Assembly (NCBI GenBank): GCA_049975345.1
Contig: JBNGDP010000148.1
Span: forward strand, 1-8,114
Source of the DNA: Oceanipulchritudo sp049975345
Lineage (GTDB): Bacteria > Verrucomicrobiota > Verrucomicrobiia > Opitutales > Oceanipulchritudinaceae
Length of the DNA stretch: 8,114 nt
Direction: 5' to 3'
This document shows positions 1-5,777 of this stretch, one piece after another; position 1 is the first letter of the stretch; each line of letters starts with the position of its first letter. Position numbers and translations under genes: made by a program. The notes beneath the pieces were generated by a model that saw nothing but the letters and a program-made list of their open reading frames with translations, ran no database searches and was not told where the DNA came from.

Positions 1-11
1 GTTGTAAGTTT

Positions 12-17
12 TATAAT
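12..17 (+). promoter_or_regulatory. Candidate -10 box upstream of the HAD gene
   Basis: A perfect TATAAT lies in an AT-rich leader (positions 1-50) that contrasts sharply with the GC-rich coding DNA after it. The matching -35 box would lie just outside the window, so the promoter cannot be confirmed. A 7-bp inverted repeat (GTTGTAA at 1-7, TTACAAC at 43-49) surrounds the box and could be an operator or a hairpin in the leader. The likely start codon of the HAD gene is about 115 nt downstream. Confidence 0.35.
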
Positions 18-132
18 ATTGGATTTCCCTGTAGTGTAATTTTTACAACAGGTCAAGCCGGCATCTGTGCTTCCATGGAAACCGGACAACCCGCACTCGA
101 CCTTTGCCGGAATATGCTTCTGCATCCGTTGG

Positions 133-729
133 ATGATCGACTTCACACCGCCCGGGGAAAAGTACCGGGGATACATTTTCGACTGCGACGGGACCCTTGC
201 CGATTCAATGCCGCTGCACCTGCGGGCCTGGAACCACGGTCTGGCCGCGGCCAAGGCGCCGCTGCAGATCGACGGCAAGGGCTTCATGACGGTGGCCGGG
301 ATGGCCCTCCGGCAGACCATCGAACACTGGAACGCGACGCACTCGATCCAGATCGACGCGGAGGTCGTGATGCGGGAAAAGAACGCTTTCTTCGAGGCCC
401 ATCAACCGGAAATCGCGCCCATTGATCCGGTGGTGGAATTCGCCCGGGCCTGCAAGGCGGAGGGGGCGGCCATCAGCGTCGCCTCCGGAGGAGGGCGCAC
501 GGATGTGCTCAAGACCCTGCAGATCATCGGGCTGGGGGACTTTTTTTCCCATGTCATCACCGCCGATGACGTGAAGCGTTCCAAGCCCGCTCCCGACCTG
601 TTTCTTCTGGCGGCGGAAAGAATGGGGATCGCCCCGGCGGACTGCCTGGTGATCGAGGACAGCCTGCTGGGGATCGAGGCGGCCAACACGGCCGGGATGG
701 CGTCGGTACTGGTTCCCCACCCTTTCTAG
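133..729 (+). CDS. HAD-superfamily phosphatase/phosphomutase, beta-phosphoglucomutase (YqaB-like) group
   Basis: A 198-aa soluble hydrolase predicted to remove or transfer phosphate on a small sugar phosphate through an aspartyl-phosphate intermediate. All HAD motifs are visible, numbered from the ATG at 133: motif I DCDGTLADS (nucleophile Asp17, acid/base Asp19), motif II Ser118 in VASGG, motif III Lys151 in SKPAPD, and motif IV VIEDS near 173-177. The helical cap (subclass I) lies between motifs I and II. Length and the C-terminal half resemble Escherichia coli YqaB (fructose-1-phosphate phosphatase), but the substrate cannot be read from sequence. A GTG at 67 would add 22 residues; I prefer ATG 133 because MIDFTPPGEKYRGYIFD gives the usual short lead into motif I. 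Neither start has a clear Shine-Dalgarno. It is convergent with fkp, with 5 nt between the stop codons and no terminator in the gap. Confidence 0.9.
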   Translation: MIDFTPPGEKYRGYIFDCDGTLADSMPLHLRAWNHGLAAAKAPLQIDGKGFMTVAGMALRQTIEHWNATHSIQIDAEVVMREKNAFFEAHQPEIAPIDPVVEFARACKAEGAAISVASGGGRTDVLKTLQIIGLGDFFSHVITADDVKRSKPAPDLFLLAAERMGIAPADCLVIEDSLLGIEAANTAGMASVLVPHPF

Positions 730-734
730 CCGGC

Positions 735-3605
735 TTAGCTGCGGGTCACCTGCAGGCCGTCCGCGGAAACATCCAGGGAAACGAAGCGGGCCCGGTCGTT
801 GGGTGGGCTGGCCTCCAGGTGCTCGACGATTTTCTGTGCGCAGGAGCTGTCGTTGGCCAGCATGAGGAGGTACCCGCCTCCGCCGGCACCGAGGAGTTTG
901 CATCCGGCCAGCCAGGGAGCAAGGGGCTCCAGGAGGGCGGCGATCTCAGGCGGATTGGTGCCGGGATCCAGCGACTGGTTCAATTCCCAGCTGCGGGCCA
1001 CCGCGCGGCAGAGGCCATCATACCTTCCCTCCTGGAGGGAATGCTGCAATCCCTGCGCGTTCTCCCCGATCTTCTCAAGGACATCCAGCCGGTGCTGGCT
1101 GTTCAGGAACATCCCGCGCACGATTTCCCCGAGGACGCTTTTCGCAACCCGGGTGAGGCCCGTGTAGTAGAGAAGGATGTTGGGCTTGATGGACGGCTCG
1201 GTGAACAGGTGGTCGTCGATCCAGCGGATGATGGGGTTCTGCTCGAGTCCCGGCTGGGTCTCCAGGTACTTGAGGCCGCGGCAAATCCCGCCGTACTGGT
1301 CCTGCCAGCCTCCCCCGCTGGTCAGCATCTGCTCCAGCACAAGGACCCGCTGGCCAATGTCAAAGGTGTCCCACCCGAGCTGGCAGAGGTCGCTCAGGAC
1401 GCCGAGGATGGTGGCCGAAAGGATGCTGCTGGTACCGAGGCCGGACCCCTTCGGGACCGCGCATAGTAGTGAAATTTCAATACCGCTGCCGAAGCGCTCC
1501 AGCAGGGAGGGAAGCTGAGGCGGGCACTTCCCGGAATGAAACTCGGGAAGGAAACCGCAGAGGGCCAGCGCCGCCTTGGGAATCGCGAATCCGGAGCCGA
1601 CCTCCGCGTAGGAGCGCAGCTCCTCGTAGCTGTTCAACTCCTGCGAGACCCCCAGGTCGATCGAGCGCAGCTTGATCCCGCCCCCCTTTCGCGGCCGCGC
1701 GAAGACCTGGATCGGCGGCTGTCCGTTGAGCTCGACGGCAATGTTGACCACCTTGCCGCCGTTGATGAAGCAGTACGGGGGCGTATCGGTCCAGCCCCCG
1801 GCAAGGTCGAGGCGCACGGGGCTGCGCCCCCAGATGATCTGGTCCTCGAGGCAATCCAGCGCCGGGCGCACCGGGGTGTCCATGGCGCTGCGGATCATCG
1901 CCTCGCGCAGAGCCCCGAAGGCGCGCGCCTCCTCCTTCTCGAACGGCTCTTTCCGGAGGCGCTGCACCTGGGAGCGGAACATGGCGTCGCGCACGTGCCG
2001 GAAAAGGTCATCGGAGGCCTCGGGACGCTTCTCCGGAACGGAAATCGAAAACCGGGAGAACTTGCCTGCGAGATCCTCCAGGTCGACCTGGTAGAGGACG
2101 CTGCGATCGGCGTTTTCCGCGAGAACCGGCAGGCTGGCGGCCAGGTTTTCCTCCCGCTGCGCCCGGATGGCCAAAAGATCGGCCCGCGCGCTGATCTCCT
2201 CCGCGGAGACACGGGGCATGCAGCGATAGGTCCCCGAAAAATCCTCCGCCCCCTCGGCGGAAATCAGCCATTGCACGAAGGCCCCGTCGATCTTTCCCTC
2301 GAAGACCGGGAAAAGGGGCACCTGCTGGATGTCGGTGGTAGCCGTGCCGCCGAGATCCGTCAAGGTCAGCCCACGGGCCGCCAGCCAATCGGCGAGAGCC
2401 TGACCGCAATAAAGGGTATCCCCGGCCCCGACTTCCCCCCGGAAGGGATCGCGAAAGCCGTACACCCGCACCACCCGGCGCCCGTCCCGCAGGGGACAAA
2501 CGTCCAGACAAGTCCCCGCCGGCAGGTCCAGCTGCCAGTCATTCTCCGGCACCCCGGTGATGACATGCTCCCGGCTGAGATTCCACCCCTCCGGCACGTG
2601 GCTGTTCTCGATCCACATCCGGGACTGGTCCGGGCACAGGCGCCCGCGTGCAACCAGGCTGTTCTGCACGAACATCGACGGGTGCGGCTTGATGTGACGG
2701 CTCGTCAGCCGGCGCTGGTCGATGATGCGGTTCTGCAGGTTGAGGCTCGACTGAATCAGATCGGGACCGCTTCCAAAATGATAAAACTCCCCGCCCTCCA
2801 GCGGTACCACGGCCGTGCGCAGGGCGTTCACCTCCACATCGTCCACATACGGACGGCTCCCCATGGCCGGACCAAAATCGCCGTAGAGGTCATAGTTGCC
2901 GATCTGCCCGCTTTCCAAAGCCGCCGGGTTCCCCATGCACCGCCGCAAGAGCAGATTTACCGCCCGAGCGCTCAGGATCCACACCCCCACATCCAGCAGG
3001 AAATAATGCTCGCTGCTGCATCGGCGCATTTCCTCCAGCGTCGGCTTCTGCAGCATGAAGGCCAGCTCCTCCGGACGCGACCGCGGCGTGAAAAACACCC
3101 CGTGCCGCGTCGCCTGCTCGGGCTCCCCCCACAACCCGAGGCACACCACGTCCGCCGCCGGCAACCGCTCCGGCAACCGCTCCGCGTGCAGCAGCACGTC
3201 CCCGCTCGCCACCAGCCAGCGCGATTCCGGATCCGCCCCCGCCATCACCCGCTCAAGAAAGGGCACCTGCAGATCCAGCAGGGTCTGGTCGATCCGCTGC
3301 CCAAGGGACCAGCGAAAGACCGGCACCGGGATCAGCGCCTTCCCCTCCGCCGCGTAAGCCGGCAACCGCCGGCTCTGTCCCCCCGCGTGCAGGAGGATTC
3401 CCTGTTCCCTTTCCAGCCATGTGGGGAAGCCCCCCGTCGCCCCTTCCCTTTTCCAGGTCTCCCGCAGCAGGTGCACCGTCCCGCCGCCGCTGCCCAGCTT
3501 CCGCCCGACCGGATCATGCGTGCAGAACCACTCCGGCCCCGCCTTCCCCGTCAATTTCCCAAAGGCGTCCGCCACCGCCGCAGACAAGCTGATCATCTTT
3601 CGCAT
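735..3605 (-). CDS. fkp: Bifunctional L-fucokinase / L-fucose-1-phosphate guanylyltransferase
   Basis: A 956-aa cytoplasmic enzyme of the L-fucose salvage route: L-fucose + ATP gives fucose-1-phosphate, which with GTP gives GDP-L-fucose, the donor for fucosylated surface glycans. The N-terminal pyrophosphorylase half shows HDPVGRKLGSGGGT (about 30-43), the nucleotide-binding HAGGQSRRLP (73-82) and KALIPVPVFRW just after. The C-terminal GHMP kinase half shows RLDLAGGWTDTPP (about 599-611), the ATP loop PKGSGLGTSS (about 717-726) and the terminal LGAGGGGYLLML (about 905-916). Size and domain order match Bacteroides fragilis Fkp (949 aa). I chose the ATG at 3605 (MRKMISLS) because homologues begin this way; a TTG at 3635 would add ten residues, and an ATG at 3596 is also possible. 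CAGGGG lies about 17 nt upstream, so the ribosome site is weak. The gene is divergent from tRNA-His and appears intact. Confidence 0.95.
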   Translation of the reverse strand: MRKMISLSAAVADAFGKLTGKAGPEWFCTHDPVGRKLGSGGGTVHLLRETWKREGATGGFPTWLEREQGILLHAGGQSRRLPAYAAEGKALIPVPVFRWSLGQRIDQTLLDLQVPFLERVMAGADPESRWLVASGDVLLHAERLPERLPAADVVCLGLWGEPEQATRHGVFFTPRSRPEELAFMLQKPTLEEMRRCSSEHYFLLDVGVWILSARAVNLLLRRCMGNPAALESGQIGNYDLYGDFGPAMGSRPYVDDVEVNALRTAVVPLEGGEFYHFGSGPDLIQSSLNLQNRIIDQRRLTSRHIKPHPSMFVQNSLVARGRLCPDQSRMWIENSHVPEGWNLSREHVITGVPENDWQLDLPAGTCLDVCPLRDGRRVVRVYGFRDPFRGEVGAGDTLYCGQALADWLAARGLTLTDLGGTATTDIQQVPLFPVFEGKIDGAFVQWLISAEGAEDFSGTYRCMPRVSAEEISARADLLAIRAQREENLAASLPVLAENADRSVLYQVDLEDLAGKFSRFSISVPEKRPEASDDLFRHVRDAMFRSQVQRLRKEPFEKEEARAFGALREAMIRSAMDTPVRPALDCLEDQIIWGRSPVRLDLAGGWTDTPPYCFINGGKVVNIAVELNGQPPIQVFARPRKGGGIKLRSIDLGVSQELNSYEELRSYAEVGSGFAIPKAALALCGFLPEFHSGKCPPQLPSLLERFGSGIEISLLCAVPKGSGLGTSSILSATILGVLSDLCQLGWDTFDIGQRVLVLEQMLTSGGGWQDQYGGICRGLKYLETQPGLEQNPIIRWIDDHLFTEPSIKPNILLYYTGLTRVAKSVLGEIVRGMFLNSQHRLDVLEKIGENAQGLQHSLQEGRYDGLCRAVARSWELNQSLDPGTNPPEIAALLEPLAPWLAGCKLLGAGGGGYLLMLANDSSCAQKIVEHLEASPPNDRARFVSLDVSADGLQVTRS

Positions 3606-3646
3606 GGCCCACACTTCATACCCCTGCGCCGCCAAAGCGCAATTCC

Positions 3647-3660
3647 CAACTGGGGAGTTG
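3647..3660. promoter_or_regulatory. Short palindrome in the fkp / tRNA-His divergent spacer
   Basis: CAACT-GGGG-AGTTG is a perfect 5-bp inverted repeat whose right arm runs into the -35 box of tRNA-His. It lies about 40 nt upstream of the fkp start codon, so one bound protein could affect both directions. No regulator is evident; an operator role is inference. Confidence 0.3.
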
Positions 3661-3689
3661 ACAAGCCACGCCCCACCCCTTCTTTTACA
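3658..3689 (+). promoter_or_regulatory. Probable sigma70-type promoter of tRNA-His
   Basis: A consensus TTGACA (3658-3663) is followed after 19-20 nt by a weak -10 (TTTTAC/TTTACA, 3683-3689), and the tRNA begins 15 nt later. The -35 is perfect, the -10 poor and the spacing slightly long. Position directly before a tRNA is the main support. Confidence 0.5.
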
Positions 3690-3703
3690 CCCTTCAGACT
3701 TGT

Positions 3704-3781
3704 GGTGGTAGTAGCTCAGTTGGTTAGAGCACTGGATTGTGGTTCCAGGGGTCGCCGGTTCAAGTCCGGTTTACCACCCCA
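3704..3781 (+). tRNA. trnH: tRNA-His (anticodon GTG)
   Basis: A complete cloverleaf. The acceptor stem is 3705-3711 with 3771-3777 (one G-U pair). The D arm is 3714-3717/3727-3730. The anticodon stem is 3732-3736/3744-3748, with the GTG anticodon at 3739-3741. The T stem is 3754-3758/3766-3770, with loop TTCAAGT. The histidine identity element is visible: the extra G-1 at 3704 faces the discriminator C73 at 3778. The CCA end (3779-3781) is encoded. The encoded CCA is also exactly where homology to a dispersed repeat begins. Confidence 0.98.
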
Positions 3782-3823
3782 GTTTTCCAAAACCTCGAAA
3801 CCACAGCGCCCTTAGGCAACAGT

Positions 3824-4022
3824 CCTCTCAGTAGAGGCACGGGGCACACGGAGCACGCATAAGTCGCTGCTGGCAAAGACTTAGAAAACCTCTTGCTGCT
3901 TTGCCCGTTTTCTCAGTTCCGCACTCCGTCCAGACCGATTCTTGCAGACCGGACGCTAATTCTAAAAATCCGCCCCGATTCTCTCAGAATCGGCTGAGAA
4001 TCCCGATTCCTTATTCAACAGT
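3824..4022. mobile_element. ~199-bp non-coding insert inside the dispersed repeat
   Basis: This segment interrupts the repeat and ends in one copy of the CAACAGT duplication. It has no convincing gene and no obvious terminal inverted repeats, so the class of element is unknown. It is rich in foldable structure: CCTCT/AGAGG right at its left edge (3824-3837), two interleaved 7-bp stems (3872-3878 with 3899-3905, and 3883-3889 with 3907-3913), and competing hairpins at 3975-4010. The alternative is that the downstream copy lost this DNA by deletion. Confidence 0.45.
3965..3993 (-). terminator. Possible rho-independent terminator after the HTH gene
   Basis: On the minus strand an 8-bp stem (CCGATTCT/AGAATCGG, 3-nt loop, 3993-3975) is followed by GGCGGA and then five T (3969-3965). 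It stands about 70 nt after the stop codon of the minus-strand HTH gene. The six bases between stem and T run make it atypical. The same bases can pair in two other ways (see findings). Confidence 0.4.
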
Positions 4023-4065
4023 TTTTGAGGACTGGGCACACCAGACCGGACGGATTTTGGAAAGG

Positions 4066-4362
4066 CTATTTTGCCTCTTCTATTAGCTGTTCCTGCTTCC
4101 TTGGATCCAAAAGCCGGAGATTCATGATCCGGGTAATCCGCGAACGATCGAACCCTGTAATCACAGCCAGCTCGGCGTAGTCCCGGACCGTGCCCTCGGC
4201 CAACCATTCCTCGAAGATGATGGCAAATGCCATCAGGCGGGCCATTCGCGGGACTGACTTCAGTAGCTCCACTGGTTCCGGGTGTGGGCCTGCTTTGACT
4301 TTCCTCGCACCCCGGCGACCGGAAGCGAGGTGGATGGTGCGTTTGATCGTGGGCCCGGTCAT
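4066..4362 (-). CDS. Small helix-turn-helix protein, partner of a serine recombinase
   Basis: 98 aa, basic N-terminus (RRGARKVKAG) followed by a compact HTH at about residues 59-83: TVRDYAELAVITGFDRSRIT is typical of a ParB/KorB-like or Xre-like DNA reader. I recognise the general type: small proteins ending in an A-E-L-A...R-I-T-R-I-M-N-L-R-L-L-D-P pattern are encoded directly after large serine recombinases in many bacterial genomes. Its ATG overlaps the TGA of the recombinase remnant upstream (ATGA, 4359-4362), so it was translationally coupled to it. The frame is open and its last codons run into the dispersed repeat. Whether it is still expressed, now that its partner is broken, cannot be seen. 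Function as a DNA-binding accessory protein is inference. Confidence 0.75.
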   Translation of the reverse strand: MTGPTIKRTIHLASGRRGARKVKAGPHPEPVELLKSVPRMARLMAFAIIFEEWLAEGTVRDYAELAVITGFDRSRITRIMNLRLLDPRKQEQLIEEAK

Positions 4363-4663
4363 GCTTCCACCTCCACTTCAATCGACTTGATTCCGTTGGG
4401 CCTGAAGGTCACCGCCAGCTCTCCGCTTTCGCCGGTGTAGGTGACCCGTTGGATCAGGAGCTGGATCAGGCGCTGGCGGTTCCTGTCCGGTCAGCGATTC
4501 CCACGCGGGGAAGAAGCTCGCCACCGCGTGGTTGAGTTCGGCTTCGGAGAGCGCCTGGTCGTGCAGCGTGAAGCTCTGCCAGTACGGCACTTGTCCCAGC
4601 CTTCCTTGCTGGCGCGGTTGCAGACGTAGTAGCGGTAAGTCTTCGCCCCCCGCTTAACCGCCC
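4359..4663 (-). pseudogene. C-terminal remnant of a serine recombinase, frameshifted
   Basis: Only the tail of the protein remains. Reading down the minus strand: VKRGAKTYRYYVCNRASKEG with Trp-Asp-Lys-Cys after it (about 4661-4600; half of a zinc-ribbon, the CxxC-type segment of large serine recombinases), then in another frame ALSEAELNHAVASFFPAWES (about 4555-4496), then back in the first frame RQRLIQLLIQRVTYTGESGE and a final FRPNGIKSIEVEVEA. The last part matches the usual C-terminal end of resolvase-family recombinases. Two opposite frameshifts (near 4588 and near 4478) and loss of the catalytic N-terminal domain show decay. Its 5' edge overlaps the 3' end of hicA, marking a rearrangement junction. 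Confidence 0.72.
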
Positions 4664-4848
4664 AATGGGACTGGAATCCTCAGCTTTGTGCAAATGGCAC
4701 GTGCGGTGAATTTTTTAATCTCAGCGTGCCGTGGGACAGCTTGAATCTCCCCGTTGCGAGGATTCTGCCAGATTGAATGACTCCCGCCTTCCCTCGCCAA
4801 TTGACAACCGTGGGCACGCAAGTGTGCCAGCAACGCGGCTCGCTTCAT
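4654..4848 (-). CDS. hicA: HicA-type mRNA interferase toxin
   Basis: 64 aa, the usual size for HicA, a double-stranded-RNA-binding-fold ribonuclease that cleaves mRNA until neutralised by HicB. The family core is clear: MKRAALLAHLRAHGC, then the catalytic-histidine motif GGSHSIW (His24), then VPRHAEI and the closing ICTKLRIPVP. The ATG overlaps the hicB stop codon by four bases (ATGA, 4845-4848), so translation is coupled with the antitoxin first. The last codons and stop lie over the broken edge of the recombinase remnant, and the C-terminus may therefore have been fixed by that junction. No loss of key residues is visible, so it is probably active. Confidence 0.9.
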   Translation of the reverse strand: MKRAALLAHLRAHGCQLAREGGSHSIWQNPRNGEIQAVPRHAEIKKFTARAICTKLRIPVPLGG

Positions 4849-5063
4849 GCCGATAGGGCCGTGAGACGTTCGCCTTCGCCGAGCGAGCGCAGGGCTTCTT
4901 CCCGCCGGAAAGCCAGCACATCCTCGACCGCCTGTCGCAGATCCACAAGGCATTCGGCTTCCGTTTCGCCCTGGCCGTTCGCCTCAGGGAATTCCACACA
5001 AGTTGCGGCGAACCCTGTTTCACCGTCCTTGCTGCAATCATGAATCAATGCCGTTATCTTCAT
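4845..5063 (-). CDS. hicB: HicB-type antitoxin (short form)
   Basis: 72 aa matching the partial RNase-H-fold HicB antitoxin: MKITALIHDC strand, then GFAATCVEFPEANGQGETEA (the conserved aromatic/Cys-Val-E-F-P and G-x-T-x-x-E segment), then an amphipathic helix LVDLRQAVEDVLAFRREEAL. It has no C-terminal HTH or ribbon-helix-helix, so autoregulation by DNA binding is not obvious from the protein. I start it at the ATG at 5063 by family convention. The frame stays open upstream to 5288 and carries a hydrophobic stretch (see findings). No good Shine-Dalgarno precedes 5063; a 17-bp inverted repeat 19 nt upstream is a possible operator. It neutralises the toxin encoded by the overlapping next gene. 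Confidence 0.87.
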   Translation of the reverse strand: MKITALIHDCSKDGETGFAATCVEFPEANGQGETEAECLVDLRQAVEDVLAFRREEALRSLGEGERLTALSA

Positions 5064-5372
5064 CTGGAAAATGTCCAAATTTTGACCGATGAAGTCAAGC
5101 GGACGGGTCCCTGGACAGGTGAAAATCCCCGCCACCACTCCCGCTGCCGCTCCCAAAATCCAACCCACAGGCCATTGAGTCGTGAAAGCCCAAGCGGATG
5201 GCACATGACGAGATAAATTGTTCATTGAAATTCCGTAATGATACCGGCCCGGTGGCCTGCGCCACCGCCTCGTTTTGACCCCTCCCAACCAAATCAGCGG
5301 GTTCTGGGACAGGCTCTAGAATAAGCATCCAATCCGGGACCCCATTCTTGGGCTTCGGATGGCACGGCCAGT
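5064..5372. other. Spacer upstream of hicB without a convincing gene
   Basis: Apart from the hicB inverted repeat, two minus-strand frames stay open here. One continues in frame into hicB and encodes a hydrophobic run (see findings); the other is Gly/Ser-rich low-complexity. Neither resembles a known family to me. The sequence from 5368 on is the second copy of the dispersed repeat. Confidence 0.5.
5082..5098 (-). promoter_or_regulatory. Inverted repeat and possible -35 upstream of hicB
   Basis: TTGAC-N7-GTCAA is a perfect 5-bp inverted repeat beginning 19 nt upstream of the hicB ATG. Read on the minus strand its outer arm is also a TTGACT -35-like box, but the only -10-like sequence at proper spacing (GACATT) would put the transcript start almost on the start codon. 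A role as hicBA operator is inference. Confidence 0.35.
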
Positions 5373-5448
5373 TTTTCCAAAACCTCGAAACCACAGCGCG
5401 TTTAGGAAACCATTTTTGAGGACTGGGTACACCAGACCGGACGGATTT
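5373..5448. repeat. Dispersed repeat, copy 2 (uninterrupted)
   Basis: This copy holds both halves of the repeat seen after tRNA-His, in the same orientation. The first 27 bp equal 3783-3809 and 5413-5448 equal 4022-4057 with one mismatch; only 13 nt separate them here. Weak similarity continues to about 5465. The next repeat family (18-bp core) begins 14 nt later, so repeats are stacked end to end. Confidence 0.85.
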
Positions 5449-5478
5449 GGGAAAGGGGTTTTGAACCAATTCTGGAGG

Positions 5479-5542
5479 GAATGGCACTCGGTTAAGCGGG
5501 GCTGTCGAGAATTTTCCCTCAGCGGCTGCCCCAGAGGAATGG
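5479..5542 (+). repeat. 18-bp-core repeat, copy A
   Basis: It starts with GAATGGCACTCGGTTAAG (5479-5496), identical to 7961-7978. The following ~45 nt are recognisably similar to the copy at 7961-8022: GGGCTGTCGAG appears in both and both end in GGAATGG. No reading frame is conserved in a protein-like way between the copies. Confidence 0.8.
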
Positions 5543-5597
5543 CCCATCGTCGATGACATCGTAAGGAGAGGAAGGCCCGTTCGACGAGCTCAGGGCA

Positions 5598-5680
5598 GGC
5601 CCGTCAGGGCCAATTATACCCATAGCCGTGGTCGAGCCTGCGAAGTCCTGCGCAGCAGGACGAAGCAGGCGAGGCCACGG
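5598..5680 (+). repeat. Structured REP-like unit 1 (plus orientation)
   Basis: A mini-hairpin GGCCC-GTCA-GGGCC (5598-5611) is followed by a linker with ATACCCATAG (5616-5625) and a long hairpin at 5626-5680. The long hairpin has an 8-bp outer stem (5626-5633/5673-5680), a 2x2 internal loop GA/GA, a 6-bp stem (5636-5641/5665-5670), a 3x3 internal loop GAA/GAA, a 7-bp stem (5645-5651/5655-5661) and the loop GCA. The unit recurs inverted at 5857-5778 with changed but still complementary inner stems. Confidence 0.8.
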
Positions 5681-5697
5681 AATTCGGAGGACAGGGA

Positions 5698-5723
5698 TTC
5701 GAAGCCGCATCGCGGCGACCGAA
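5698..5723 (+). repeat. Short hairpin between the two REP-like units
   Basis: Stem GCCGC/GCGGC (5704-5708/5712-5716) with loop ATC, flanked by GAA on the left and GAC on the right, closed by TTCG/CGAA. It resembles a miniature of the neighbouring long hairpins. Just downstream GAAAAGC (5721-5727) could pair with GCTTTTTC (5763-5770). A biological role is not shown. Confidence 0.45.
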
Positions 5724-5777
5724 AAGCGCCTCCTTTGGCTCGACGCTGCGCGCCTCCCTATAGCTTTTTCCCGCTAC

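Larger units (their letters stand above)
3783..4057. repeat. Dispersed repeat, copy 1, split by an insert
   Basis: The left part (3783-3809, 27 bp, identical to 5373-5399) and the right part (4022-4057, one mismatch to 5413-5448 over 36 bp) are separated by about 212 nt here but by only 13 nt in the downstream copy. At the two edges of the extra DNA stands the 7-mer CAACAGT (3817-3823 and 4016-4022). This looks like an insertion of ~199 bp with a target-site duplication. Homology to the second copy continues loosely to about 4073, over the stop codon of the HTH gene. Confidence 0.8.

Noticed and set aside
3782..3793. GTTTT-CC-AAAAC directly after tRNA-His as its terminator
   Set aside because: A 5-bp AT-rich stem with a 2-nt loop and no T run cannot act as an intrinsic terminator; it is part of the dispersed repeat.
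1536..3815. A 759-codon open frame on the plus strand, antisense to fkp and running through tRNA-His
   Set aside because: Product is Arg/Pro/Gln-rich without domain resemblance, runs through a tRNA, and is explained by the third-position GC of fkp on the other strand.
4648..4660. 13-bp match CGGTTAAGCGGGG to the 18-bp-core repeat copy A (5489-5501), inverted
   Set aside because: One 13-bp match is about what chance gives between all positions of an 8-kb window, and the bases are explained by hicA and recombinase coding.
5095..5559. Minus-strand frames here and at 3962-4381 share the peptide FPKSVRSGVPSPQK
   Set aside because: The shared peptide is just the translation of the dispersed repeat; the flanking residues do not correspond, so it is not a conserved protein.
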